Source: Euleptes europaea (lineage: Eukaryota; Chordata; Lepidosauria; Squamata; Sphaerodactylidae). Taken from it: DNA of 64,000 bases. Below, piece after piece: positions 1-11,400 of the stretch. The notes below the pieces were generated by a model. That model did no database searches and was not told where the DNA came from. It saw only the letters and a list, made by a program, of their open reading frames with translations. Each line of letters begins with the position of its first letter. Position 1 is the stretch's first letter. Made by a program: the position numbers and the translations under genes. The DNA lies in assembly GCF_029931775.1 (NCBI RefSeq), contig NC_079318.1:79023614-79087613 (forward strand), given 5' to 3'.

Positions 1-414
1 CCTTGAAGCTGTCTTGCCCCCTCTGGTGCTAACCCCAGTCTCCCTCCTGCCAGCCTTGCCTCAGCTCCCCCTCCCCGATTATTCTGGGCAAGGTCCAAAA
101 GAGCCAGCGGGGATTCAGTTTAGGATGCAGCAGGCCGAGCTGTCTTGAAGGTGCTGCAGAAAGGCTTCCGTTTGTGGTTTTTGAGTCCCTTGCTGATCTG
201 CCTTCTTTCCATTCTCCCACCCCCACCCCACTGTGCAAGCCCTTCAGCAGGTTGGGAGAGGTATCGGATTGCATAGCTATGCCTGGCTGTCAAGGTTTAG
301 CTTACCACTAATTATCTGTGGTAGCCGGTGTACAGACCAGCGGCAGCTTGCTGAGTTTACCCTGCAAAGCCGCAAGGTCCCATCTGACTCCGAGGCACAG
401 CTCACAGTGCTTTC

Positions 415-666
415 AAAAGGAGAACCGTTGTTTTTTATATGCCGATTTTCTCTATCTTTTAAGGAGAATCCAACCGGCTTACAATCTCCTTCCCTTCCTC
501 TCCCTACAACAGACACCGTGTGAGGTAGGTGAGGCTGAGAGAGCTCTAAGAGAACTGTGACCAGCCCAAGGTCATCCAGCAGGGTTCATGTGGAGGAGCG
601 GGGAATCAAACCTGGTTCTCCAGATTAGAGTCCGCCGCTCTTAACCACTACACCATGCTGGCTCTC
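415..666 (-). mobile_element. tRNA-derived SINE (TTCTTC-tailed family)
   Basis: The head, read on the minus strand, is GAGCCAGC(A/G)TGGTGTAGTGG with tRNA box A, followed by a box B-like GGTTTGATTCCC; the tail is ACCAACTCTTCTTC. This family has nine copies in the window. Confidence 0.8.
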
Positions 667-1063
667 AAGGGTACCAAGGTAGCTCAGAAGGCACCCAGGT
701 TGCTAATTTTCAGGCAATCTGTTTTCAGGTGAGGAGGGAGATTTCCCCAGGAGCGCCAACTGAGCAAGCCTCTCTTGAGCTGGGGAGTTTGCACAGGGTC
801 CAGGTTCTATAACTTGCCCAGGTTCCAAGTGAGTCGATCAAGCCCCAAGAATGCAGAGATAATTAACCAAACCTGATGTTATCAGGGATGGGAAATATTT
901 GTCAGAGGAAGCGCCTAACCCCAGAAATTGTAACTTTGCTTAGCAAAGCATCTGACTTCCCCTCGTCCTTTTCCCCAAGGAAGCAGATAGCAGACAGTTG
1001 GCGCTGATAAGGATCCGTAGTCTTCCGGCGACACCACAAAAGCGAGCCGTGCCCTGCATCAAG

Positions 1064-2095
1064 ATGAACGCCAATTGCACCAACCACAGCAGTACGGTTG
1101 ACGTGGCCTTCGCTAGCATCTACTCGCTGGTCTTTGTGGTGGGCCTCCCCCTGAACGTGGCTGCCCTGTGGATCTTCTTCTTCGGTGGGGCCCTACGGTC
1201 TGTCACCACCGTCTACATGAAGAACCTGGCAGCCTCGGACCTGTTGCTGCTGGCATCCTTGCCGCTGAGGGTGTATTACTACAGCAAGAGGCCCCGGCTG
1301 ACCCAAACTGTTTGCGAAATGGCTGGGCTGCTACTCCTGGTCAACATGTACAGCAGCATCTTCCTGCTGACCTGCATCAGCTGCGACCGCTGCGTGGCGG
1401 TGTGCTTCCCACTCAACTCCCGAGCCCGAGCCTTGCGCCAGCAAGCCAAGTACATCTGTGCGGGCGTGTGGACCCTGAGCGTCCTGGGTGCTGTCCCCTG
1501 CTACCTTGGACGCAAGACAGGGTGGGAAAACGACACACTGTGCTTTGACAGCCGCCCTCAGTATATCATGAACCCCCACATTTGCAGCGCCATGATGCTC
1601 GGCTACGCTGTGCCCTTGGTCATCATGGTGACTTGCTCTTGCGCCCTGCTGCGGGCCATGAACCAGAGCATGGTTGTCCAGATGGAGCTGGTCAACGGCG
1701 CCAAGATCCGGCACATGGTGGTGACCAACGTGGTCATTTTCCTGGGCTGCTTCCTGCCCTACCACTTGGTGGTGCTTTGCTATCAAGTGCAAGCACTGAA
1801 CAAGGACCACTGGGATGTGGTGTACCGCTGTGCCCTGCTCCTGGCCTGTGCCAATGCCGCTCTGGACCCTGTGGCATATTACTTTGCCACAGAGACCTTT
1901 CAGCACTTGGTGACAATGGACAACCTCCTTCAGGGTTGGGGCAGCCATAATAACAATGCTGGCGAGACAGAGCAGCTCTCCCAGCCCCCGGGGGCACAGC
2001 ACCAGCCTGCCTTGCCCACTCCTGTTTTTGATGCTCCATCAGGCGTCGGGGCACCAGCCTTTGAAGGGGCATCAACTACTGGGCCGGGCCAGTGA
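1064..2095 (+). CDS. Class A GPCR, P2Y / lysophosphatidic-acid receptor-like (343 aa, single exon)
   Basis: Intact single-exon reading frame. The first ATG (1064) has A at -3 and gives an N-terminus with two N-glycosylation sites (Asn4, Asn7), so I prefer it to an upstream non-ATG extension. Seven hydrophobic segments are visible. Cys84 (top of TM3) and Cys160 (ECL2) can form the usual disulfide; the TM2 NLAASDLLL motif, TM6 CFLPYH (residues 229-234) and TM7 DPVAYY (268-273) are typical of the P2Y/LPAR/GPR35 branch. The stretch LTCIS-x-DR followed by AK-x-x-C-x-GVW resembles LPAR6/LPAR4/P2Y10 most. Oddity: the TM3 DRY motif reads Asp-Arg-Cys (108-110), and TM3-ICL2 carries several extra cysteines. 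Family membership is clear; the ligand (a lysophospholipid or nucleotide) is inference and the exact orthologue is not resolved. The gene runs opposite to the FMO gene 5.6 kb away. Confidence 0.88.
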   Translation: MNANCTNHSSTVDVAFASIYSLVFVVGLPLNVAALWIFFFGGALRSVTTVYMKNLAASDLLLLASLPLRVYYYSKRPRLTQTVCEMAGLLLLVNMYSSIFLLTCISCDRCVAVCFPLNSRARALRQQAKYICAGVWTLSVLGAVPCYLGRKTGWENDTLCFDSRPQYIMNPHICSAMMLGYAVPLVIMVTCSCALLRAMNQSMVVQMELVNGAKIRHMVVTNVVIFLGCFLPYHLVVLCYQVQALNKDHWDVVYRCALLLACANAALDPVAYYFATETFQHLVTMDNLLQGWGSHNNNAGETEQLSQPPGAQHQPALPTPVFDAPSGVGAPAFEGASTTGPGQ

Positions 2096-2340
2096 GAACA
2101 CAGCCAGATGTTCTGAGGCCAGCAGGTGGGTGATCCTGTCCTGCTGGTCAAGGCAGAGCTTACTGCAGAAAAGGAGAGCTGAAGCAATCAGGCTAGTCAG
2201 ACCAGGAAGGAGGGAGGGAGGGAAGGAGAATGACTGTGGGGCTCAGCATGGTGGGTGTGGGATTGGTTGGAGGAAAGTGACCGGAGCCTTGCCATCAAAG
2301 GCACAGATAGCACAACTCCCTGACTGAAGGAAGAGACAGA

Positions 2341-2660
2341 GAGCCAGCATGGTGTAGGGGTTAAGAGCGGTGGTTTGGAGCAGTGGAGTCTGATCTGGAG
2401 AACTGGGCTTGATTCCCCACTCCTCCACATGAGCGGCGGAGGCTAATCTGGTGAACTGGATTTGTTTCCCCACTCCGACACGCAAAACCAGCTGGGTGAC
2501 CCTGGGCTAGTCACAGTTCTCTCCGAACTCTCTAAGCCTCACCTACCTCACAGGGTGTCTGTTGTGGGGAAGGGAAGGCAATTGTAAGCCGGTTTGAGTC
2601 TCCCTTAAGTGGTAGAGAAAGTCGGCATATAAAAACCAACTCTTCTTCTTCTTCTTCTTA
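2341..2660 (+). mobile_element. tRNA-derived SINE (TTCTTC-tailed family), full length
   Basis: Complete from GAGCCAGCATGGTGTAGGGG to a (TTC)n tail, just after the GPCR. Confidence 0.85.
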
Positions 2661-2669
2661 ATACCAGGG

Positions 2670-3440
2670 CATTTTAGCCCTTCCTCCCCAAGGTTTCCAT
2701 TTCCTTATTTTTATATTGTTCTGTAGTTATAGCTTGGAAGAGTGTATTTTAATTCCACCATTATTTTTAAAGTCAGGCATTTCCGCACATCAAAACACGG
2801 CAAGGGATTCTCTAGCAAAAGTATTTTGTTGTGCTTTCTGCATCTGCTCTCAGCTGGGGGGTGGGGAAGGTGAGAAATGTTCTTTCGAATTCAAAAGATA
2901 ACATCAAAGCAACCACACATCAGGAGATTAAGGCCTATGCACAGGTGTACAGAAATGTGGTCAGATAATGGAACAAAGGGGGAAGAGTGTTTCAGATATC
3001 TTTGCCTGGTCAGAAACACAATTTTTACAGTAAAAATCAAACAAGACAAAAAGGCAAAGCAGCGCTGCTCTAGGAAAGTGTATGGCCTTTTAAAAATTTA
3101 AACGCTTTGATATAACATTTGAGCTCATCAGATCAAATATTACACATGGCTGCATTTTATCATTAAATCTGCTATTCCAAAAAACTGGTAAAGATCAATT
3201 TTTTCATAACTTGTCTGAATTAGTTCATATTGTTCTTTTTTTTTAAAGAATATTTACCTCAAACCATTTTGCAATAGGAGTGGATTAAAATAGAAGCAAA
3301 TTCACTCACAGACCGATCACATCCCTCCCCCCTTTAAATGTTTACAGAATTACTTGAAGCTTTCTGGGGTCCAAGCCCCACTGAATAGACCTAAAGTGGG
3401 ATTCTGAGTAGACTTGCTTCAGACGGCACTGTTTGATTCT
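2670..3440. other. No gene seen
   Basis: AT-rich sequence without a recognised repeat or convincing open frame. Confidence 0.5.
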
Positions 3441-3444
3441 CATG

Positions 3445-3640
3445 TTCAAGGCATAAGAACATAAGAACATAAGAAAGGCCCTGCTGGATCAGACCCAGGC
3501 CCATCAAGTCCAGCAGTCTGTTCACACAGTGGCCAACCAGGTGCCTCTAGGAAGCCCACAAACAAGACGACTGCAGCAGCACCATCCTGCCTGTGTTCCA
3601 CCGCACCCAAAATAATAGGTGTATTACTCTCCGCCAGGTG
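3445..3640 (-). mobile_element. CR1 3'-UTR fragment
   Basis: Contains CATAAGAACATAAGAAAGGCC and GGTGCCTCTAGGAAGCC, the common 3' UTR of the young CR1 family in this window. It breaks off at an inverted-repeat insert at 3618-3750. Confidence 0.8.
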
Positions 3641-4063
3641 TATTACTCTCAACCAGCAGTAACGGGAATTGAATCACTTGATTGGTCTGACCGCGATTGA
3701 GAACGATTTTGATTTGTACTGCCTGATTCTTGGCGGAGAGTAATACACCTGCAAGGACTTTGTGGACTTTGTGGACCTTACTGCTGGTCTTAAGAATTAT
3801 TCTCCCGGGGGGCTTATGTTCTGGAATGTTTGTAAGATAAGGAGGAGAATTTTGTATATGTATAGAAGGTTAAAGCCTATTATTGACATCACGTTTAGAC
3901 CATTTTCAGTTCAGAACTTTATTGAATAGAGTGTTACGCATACACAACGTGCATATTGGAACAGTATTTAAGTAAAGTTGCATATGTTGAAACGATTAGT
4001 GGCTGTGTACTGAGATTATTTCTTTAGGGAATTACTAGCCATATATCAGTACACCTCCAGTTT
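3618..4063. repeat. Unidentified insert between CR1 pieces, with inverted ends at 3618-3636 and 3732-3750
   Basis: AGGTGTATTACTCTCCGCC and its complement bound a 130-bp stretch; a further 310 bp of AT-rich sequence precedes the next CR1 piece. The CR1 consensus is also partly deleted, so this is not a simple insertion. Confidence 0.45.
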
Positions 4064-5290
4064 ATAGTTCTTTCCAAGCTAAACAGCCCTAAGTGTCTTA
4101 ACTGCTCCCGATAGGACAGTTGCTCTAGTCCCCTAATCATTTTGGTTGCTCTTTTCTGCACCTTCTCAAGCTCTGTAATATCCTTTTTTAGGTGAGGTGA
4201 CAAGAACTCTACACAGTATTCCAAGTGTGGTCTCACCATAGATTTGTACAAGGGAAGTATGATATCAGCAGTTTTATTCTCTATTCCTCGTCTAATTATA
4301 GCCAGCATGGAATTTGCCTTTTTTACAGCAGCCGCACACTGGGTTGACATCTTCATTGAGCTATCCATTACCACCCCAAGATCCCTTTCTTGGTCTGTCA
4401 CTGCCAGCACAGATCCCATCAGTGTATATGTGAAGTTGGGATTTTTTGTCCCAATATGCATCACTTTACACTTACTCACATTGAATCTCATTTGCCATTT
4501 TAATGCCCATTCTTCCAGTATGCAGAGATCCTTCTGGAGCTCTTCACCGTCTGATTTTTTTTTTAACCACCCTAAATAATTTGGTGTCATCTGCAAACTT
4601 GGCTACTTCACTGTTTAACCCCAACTCCAGGTCATTGATGAACAGGTTGAAAAGCACCGGTCCCAACACAGATCCCTGAGGCACCCCACTGCTCACATCC
4701 CGCCATTGTGAGAACTGACCATTGATTCCTACTCTCTGCTTCCTATTTTTCAGCCAGCTCTCAATCCATAAGAGGACTTGTCCTCTTATCCCGTGACTAT
4801 GAAGTTTGCTTAGCAGTCTTTGTCAGTAGGGCCTTAGTGGGGGACTTTGTCAAAAGCTTTTTGGAAATCCAAATACACAATATCCACAGGCTCATTCCTG
4901 TCCACATGCTTATTGACGCTTTCAAAAAACTCTAATAGGTTAGTGAGACAGGACCTACCCTTACAGAAGCTATGTTGGGTTTTGCCCAGCAGACCTTGCC
5001 CTCCTATATGCTTGACAATTCTATCTTTAATAATGCTTTCCAGTAATTTACCCGGAACAGACGTTAAGCTAACTGGCCTGTAATTTCCTGGGTCCCCCCT
5101 GGAACCTTTTTTATAAATGGGTGTTACATTGGCCATTCTCCAGTCCTCTGGTACAGAGGCTGATCGAAGGGACATATTACATATCTTTGTTAGAAGTTCA
5201 ACAATTTCTCATTTGAGTTCTTGAAGAACTCTAGGATGAATACCGTCTGGTCCCTGTGACTTGTTAGTTTGCTGTTTGTCTAGGCACTGT
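4064..5290 (-). mobile_element. CR1 LINE fragment with reverse transcriptase
   Basis: Minus-strand copy closely related to the one at 29-31 kb: YRPVSLTSVPGKLLESIIKD and YLDFQKAFDKVPH at 5175-4834, and the thumb and C-terminal region at 4596-4064. The frame is broken between these blocks. 5' truncated. Confidence 0.85.
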
Positions 5291-5762
5291 GGAAACACAC
5301 AAGTCACATACATACAGGCTGTTTGTCCTGGCTTGTTGTTGTGAAGCAAGTTTTCTTCTTGCCTTCCCTTAGCATCTTGGTGCTCCTATGCACCTTTCAG
5401 ATTGTTCCTGTCTTTCCATCAGTCCTTCCTAACCCTGTTTTGCTGCAATGTTGGCATTATTATTTATTATTGTTACGGTCTTTAGACCAAGCAGAACATG
5501 TTTGCAGTTACGTGGTGTACTCAAACTGGAAGTATAAAACAATATATTTGATTAAAACACTACACAAAATATTACTCTCTTTAAAAACTGGTCAACGATA
5601 TAAATTTAAACAACCAGTCCCCTCTACAACTTTTCCTTTCTATTTAGATTTCCTATAATTAAATACTATTCTAAAAAACTTGGCCACTAACTTTATTATC
5701 TGAGAAAATCCATCCTTAAGAAGGATTTCAACTCTAACAAAGCCAGGATAACCAGTGCTCTT
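5291..5762. other. No gene seen
   Basis: AT-rich; one 111-codon plus-strand frame has no recognisable motif and a biased composition, so I do not call it. Confidence 0.45.
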
Positions 5763-5868
5763 TCTTGTTGGTGGGCTTCCTAGAGGCACCTGGTTGGCCG
5801 GTGTGAACAGACTGCTGGACTTAATGGGCCTTGGTCTGATCCAGTAGGGCCTTTCTTATGTTCTTAAA
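5763..5868 (+). mobile_element. CR1 3'-end fragment, inverted
   Basis: GGGCTTCCTAGAGGCACCTGG and CTTTCTTATGTTCTTA: the CR1 3' end in plus orientation. Confidence 0.75.
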
Positions 5869-6410
5869 AGAGGGCCAAGAATCTTCTCCCTTTTCTCCTT
5901 ATAGTACCTACCCCTGAGAAGGACATGTTCCAGTGTTTCTGGTTCACCACTGTTGCAGGGACAGAACCTTTGTGAGAGGGGAGTCTTCTGCAATGCTGGT
6001 AAGATTGTAACAACGCTCGAATGGTGCCCCATGTGGACAGGAAAGTCTGACTCTTGTCCTGCCCACATCCACATCTTCCTCCTCCCCCCCCCCCCACCCC
6101 ATATCCTGCTGCAGACATTTCTCCCCACCACCCAGAGGGTTTTTCCCCCAGTCAGCAACCGAATATTGTTAAAGTGTTATAACTATCGGATTCGTAGGCT
6201 CTCTGAATTCCCAACTTCGTTAAAAAATAGTTTCTAGTTGCTTTCCTCTTGTATCTTTTTTTAAATGAAAGCTGGGAATTCACATATTTGTGGAGGATAG
6301 GTCTACCAATGGCTAAGATTGCTAAATGGAATCTCCATGTTCAGAGGCAGTATATCTCACCAGACTGATTACAGAAGGGTAGGTGTAAACAACAGGGGAA
6401 GGATGCTACC
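5869..6410. other. No gene seen
   Basis: Low-complexity C-rich run near 6085-6110; the overlapping frames look non-coding. Confidence 0.45.
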
Positions 6411-6494
6411 TTCTTGTACTGCTTGTGGGCTTCCCAGAGGGATCAGGCTGATCACTGTGGGAAGCAGGATGGTGGACTAGATAGACACTTGGGC

Positions 6495-6630
6495 CAAGAG
6501 CCAGCACGGTGTAGTGTCAGAGTAAGATCTTGGAGACCCGGGTTTGAATCCACACTCTGCCATGAAAGCTTGCTGGGTGACCTTGTTGCCAGTCACACTC
6601 TCAGCCTGACTTACCTCACAGGTATCTGAA
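6495..6630 (+). mobile_element. tRNA-derived SINE head (short, diverged)
   Basis: GAGCCAGCACGGTGTAGTG and a box B-like GGTTTGAATCC are visible; the tail is not. Confidence 0.55.
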
Positions 6631-6634
6631 GAAG

Positions 6635-6755
6635 TGAGCTGTGGCTCACGAAAGCTCATCCCCTGCCAGAAATTTTGTTAGTCTTTAAGGTGCAACGGAA
6701 CTCTTGCTCTTTTCTACTGCTAGTGACAGACTAACCCGGCTACCCATGATGATTT
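6635..6755 (+). repeat. CTCACGAAAGCTC-family interspersed repeat
   Basis: GAAGTGAGCTGTGGCTCACG, TTTTGTTAGTC and GACTAACCCGGCTACCCA: an old amniote repeat present at least five times here. Confidence 0.6.
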
Positions 6756-6988
6756 TCCTCACAGTCCCCTTTGGAGAGAAAATGGGGTATAAATGCAGTA
6801 AGCAAATAAAAAATCTAGGCAGATTCTTGATTTGGCTGAAGCAGAGTAGGGCTGGCTAGACTGCTAGGACCAAGCATCTATCTGCTGTGCAAATTAAACA
6901 TTACTCGGGTTGCTTGTCCAACTATTAATAAGGGCCTTGTTTATTTTGATCTTCAGAGTGTAGTTATCAGGACACATTCATTTATCTT

Positions 6989-7072
<84 letters not shown>

Positions 7073-7075
7073 GAA

Positions 7076-7150
<75 letters not shown>
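6989..7150 (+). repeat. (GAAA)n/(GA)n microsatellite
   Basis: About 160 bases of pure purine on the plus strand, GAAA units first and then GA units. Confidence 0.97.
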
Positions 7151-7153
<3 letters not shown>

Positions 7154-7173
7154 CCCCCCCCCCATCCACCATG

Positions 7174-7476
7174 GAGAAGAAGAGTTGGTTTTTATATGAT
7201 GACTTTCTCTACCACTTAAGGGAGAATCAAACCGGCTTACAATCACCTTCCCTTCCCCTCCCCACAACAGGCACCCTGTGAGGTAGGTGGGGCTGAGAGA
7301 ACTGTGACTAGCCCAAGGGCACCCAGCTGGCTTCATGTGGAGGAGTAGAGAAACCAACCCGGTTCATCGGATCAGCGTCCACCGGTCATGTGGAGGAGTG
7401 GAGAATGAAGCCCGGTTCTCCAGATCAGACTCCACCCCTCCAGACCACTGCTCTTAACCACTACACCACGTTGGCC
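7174..7476 (-). mobile_element. tRNA-derived SINE (TTCTTC-tailed family)
   Basis: Directly abuts the GA-rich microsatellite, which probably grew from its A-rich tail. Confidence 0.8.
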
Positions 7477-7698
7477 ATGCGCATTGTCTGTTTCAAATTG
7501 GCCCACACAAACACCTGGTGCTCCAGCGCATTCGCCAGCCTTTACAAGGCCACCGGGGTCATTATCGTTTTCTCTCCCAACTTCATTCTTCTCGGTCCTG
7601 CTCCCTTTATGTCCGGAGTTGGGCCCTGGGTGGGGGAAGCCACAAAAGAGTCCCCTGCAGAGGGTACAGAAATCCCAACGTCCACAGTGGAAGACATT

Positions 7699-8486
7699 TC
7701 ACTCTGCCTTTCCATCGCCTTCTGGGTCTCTGCCAGAATCCCACACCTCTTCCCAAGCGTCGGCACCCAACAGCCGGTATGTCGTGTCACGATAGGTGCC
7801 CACGTTCTGGAATCGCCTGGCACGTGTCGCTTCATAGATCGCTTGGACCGCAGGCGGTAAAGGGGGGAAGCCTGCCAGGCGGGCCAGCTCCTCCGCGTAG
7901 CCCCACTGTTGAGCCTTGAGCCTCAGGAAGTGCCGAGCCAACCCCCCCTCCCTCAGGTATCGGTCCAGCTGCCCCTGGGCCTCAGCCTCCATCTCAGCTG
8001 CGGAAGGAAGGCGGCAGCGGCCCCGGAGCACTGCCAGCGCAAACAGCACCTGGCAGTGGAAGTGTGGGAAGGGGCAGATGAGCTGGCAGAGGCCAATAAA
8101 GATCAGGGAAGGGTGTTGGGGGGTTACCAAGTGGCGGTACAGGGGGCCTACCCCATAGTCCGTCTCCTGTAAACCCAGCTGGGCCAAGGCCAAGAAGGGA
8201 AAGCGGTACCGGTAGCCAGTGCAGAGAATCAAGGCCTCAGGCTGCAGCTCTGAGCCGTCGTCACACTTCACCGTCTCCTTCGCCACCCTCGAGAGCCGGG
8301 GCACCTGCAGGACATTTTCAGGCAGCCCGCGCACAGGTGGCCCCTGATGGCTCAGCACCACACGAGCAGCCACGGGAGAGAGCTGCAGGGCCAGGTCAAC
8401 CCCTGAGGCTCCAGCGCCCACCAGCACTACTGTCAGGCCCGCAAAGGGCTCTGGGCGGCGGTACGAGTGGCTGTGTAGAAGGCAGC
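7699..8486 (-). CDS. FMO coding exon 5 (NADPH-binding motif and C-terminal half)
   Basis: Large terminal exon that follows a CTTTCTAG acceptor. It completes FQGCLLHSHSY, carries LVGAGASG and LILCTGY, and ends at TGA 7701-7699. No AATAAA was recognised on the minus strand in the next 200 bases, so the 3' UTR end is undefined. Confidence 0.93.
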
Positions 8487-11400
8487 CTAGAAAGGGATAA
8501 AGAGATGGAGTTGGCAGAAGCTCAAAGGGAGAGCTGGGCATTCTTGTGCTCTTCTCAGATCTAGAGTTCTTCTCAGATCTAGCATACACCCACTGTATAA
8601 GCTTTACTCTGTACAAAGGTCCCAAGGCCCAGTGCTCCTTTCTGTTCTTCCGCAGGGCCTTGCTATAGTTTCTGGGGCCATGGCTCAATGCTTTGCATCA
8701 GGAAGGCCACAGGTTCAGCCCCCAGCATCTCTAGTTAAAGGAGTGGGGTTGGACTAGATGACCCTGGTGGTCCCTTCCAACTCTATGATTCTATGATTCC
8801 AAGAGCAAGTAGAAGACGTTGAACTGTTTGCACACATGAACATAGGAAGCTGCCTTATAATGTGCCAGACTGTTAATCTATCAAGACTCAGAGTCTGAGG
8901 TCAAGGTATTTCATATTACCTAGCACCTGATCCTTTTAACTGGAGATGATGGGGATTGAGGCTGGTGTTTTCTGCACACAAATCTGGTGCTCTACCGCTG
9001 GGCCACAGCCCCTACCCTGTTGGGAAAGGCCTTTCTCTGCCAGAAACCTTGGAGAGCTGTTGCAGATAAAACTGGACTAAATGGACAGACTCAGTGCAAT
9101 GCAGCTAGGAGTGTTCATATAGTGCCGAGTGAGTACTATATAGCCAAGCTAACGGCGAACAGGACTTTGCTCAGTGGCTGTTCCCAGTGAACTCCAACCA
9201 GGAAGGCAGGAAAGGTAAAAACAACAGTGAGCAATGGATAAAACGGGGGGAAGGGAGAACAGTGTTGTAAGCAGCTGTGGGTACCCACTGGGGATAAAAG
9301 TGGGGTATAAATATCTAAACATATACATAAATTCTGACGCAACCTCTTCCTGGAATTACTATTCCTCCAAACCCTACAGATATCTGACGCTCTCCTCCAC
9401 ACTTGCTTTAATTGTAAGACACTTCAAGCAGCACAGAAATATTCTAAACAAACAAACAATCCAATGAATAATGCAGTAGGATTAGGATTGCGAATAAAGC
9501 CAACTCCAACCGAGACCTTCATATTTGCACAGTAGCTCATCGTTCCCTCAGAAAAGGTTCTTTGCTTCTTCTTTTTAAAGCAAATGTAATGTTTCTTATT
9601 TTAATGGGGTTGATCCCTATTTGTCCCTCTTTTCAGAGTACAGGGATCTCTGTGGACATAGTGGCGCAATTGCAGAAGACATCAGAGCAGCCCAGAAAAA
9701 TGCTCCAAGTACTCCAGCAAAAACAGGGCAACAGATTGGTGGGGATTTATTTAGCATATGGGGGTGACATCAGATGGGAGGGGTCCAGTGTATTTTAAAT
9801 TTATCCTAGGATTTATATCTCACCGCACTCAATCCACATGGCTGTATTGCTCTGCCTTGGCTTCCAAGCCAGAGTGGTGTTTTTCTGAGGATCCCCACAA
9901 CGTTCTCCTTCAGTCATCCATTTTTTGGATTCCCCCATTTCTTTCATCTGACCTTTCCCAAACCTGCTTTGCCATGAAGTTTCTTGAAAGAATGCAGTCA
10001 AAGCAGATTAGCATGCCACCTGGATGGAAAGGTGCACATTTCCAAACCTCCCACTCAGATCGGTGTCATTTTAGTATCTCTCTTGTGCCTACCAGCGTGG
10101 TGTAGTGGTTAAGAGCAGTGGTTTGGAGAGGTGGAGTCTGATCTGGAGAACCGGGTTTGATTCCCAGCTCCTCCACATAAGTGGTGGAGGCTAATCTGGT
10201 GAACTAGATTTGTTTCCCCACTCCTACACACAAAGCCAGCTGGTGATCTAGGGCTAGTCACAGTCTCTCAGCCCCACCTACCTCACAGGGTGCCTGTTGT
10301 GGGGAGGGGAAGGTAAGTTGACCGTAAGCCGGTTTGAGACTCCCTTAAGTGGTAGAGAAAGTCAGCATATAAAAACCAACTCTTCTTCTTCTACCATACT
10401 GTGCCCCGGAGGTTCTTTTTTTTTTTTTAGATCAGTTCTTGCTATTGCTGCAGCGCTATAGTCATATAGCAACTACAAAGATAAAAAAAGAAAAGCCAGC
10501 AAAAACCCCTCCAGTGGCACAGGGGCGATGACTAAGGAAAGTATAGGAAATACCCCCCACGTGGTTGTGCTTTGCTGTCCACTGCAGATGCCTCTGCATT
10601 CTCAAGGGCAATGACTATTCAATGGGAAATCTTCACCACGTGGAGGCAGCCTAGGTGGCCAGTGGCTCTGGTGAGAGGCTTGGTCACGAGAAACAGAAAC
10701 TCTCTTATCTAGGTCAGAATGAGCAGGGTTTAGGCCTTACCTTGGAAGCTGTCCAGGCCAGGAACGGGAGGTATGAATGGGATGGCGTAATGGCTGCAGA
10801 AACAAGACCGTTGGCGATATAAGTTGGAGGTAGGGTTGCCAAGCTCCAGGTACTAGCTGGAGATTTGCTATTACAACTGATCTTCAGCCGATAGAGATCA
10901 GTTCACCTGGAGAAAATGGCCGCCTTGGCAATTGGACTCTATGGCATTGAAGTCCCTCCCCTCCCCAAACCCTCCTCTGGCTCCACCCCCAAAACCTCCT
11001 GCCGGTGGCAAAGAGAAACCTGGAAACTCTAGTTGGAGGGCTTGTGTGCATGTGTGTGCCCAGCATAAGGGCCAATTAGCCCCCTTCTGCCTCACTGGTT
11101 TGCAAAGAATCGGGGAACACAGCTGGGCCACCCCTCTGCCTGGTTTAGCTGAGGGGGGGTTCCTTTACCCTAGACTCCAGCCCGATTAAGCTTCCTAGGC
11201 CCAAGATGTGCCTCTTCAAACCTGGCATCCTCGCACTGGCAAAGACCAACCTATTATCCAGTGCCTCCCCCAGCCCAGGCAGGGCCAGACAATTACCGAC
11301 TGCATCCCCGACTAGCCAGTACTCACCCAGTACAGACCATGATGGCATCAAAATGTTCCGAGACGTGCCGTGTGGATCCTGATCCCCGCACAGTTGCTCT

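Noticed and set aside
1331-2002. 223-codon minus-strand frame antisense to the GPCR
   Set aside because: It mirrors the GPCR coding frame; composition is explained by the receptor codons and no motif is present.
6953-7357. 134-codon minus-strand frame rich in Ser-Leu and Phe-Leu
   Set aside because: Translation of the GAAA/GA microsatellite and a SINE; not a gene.
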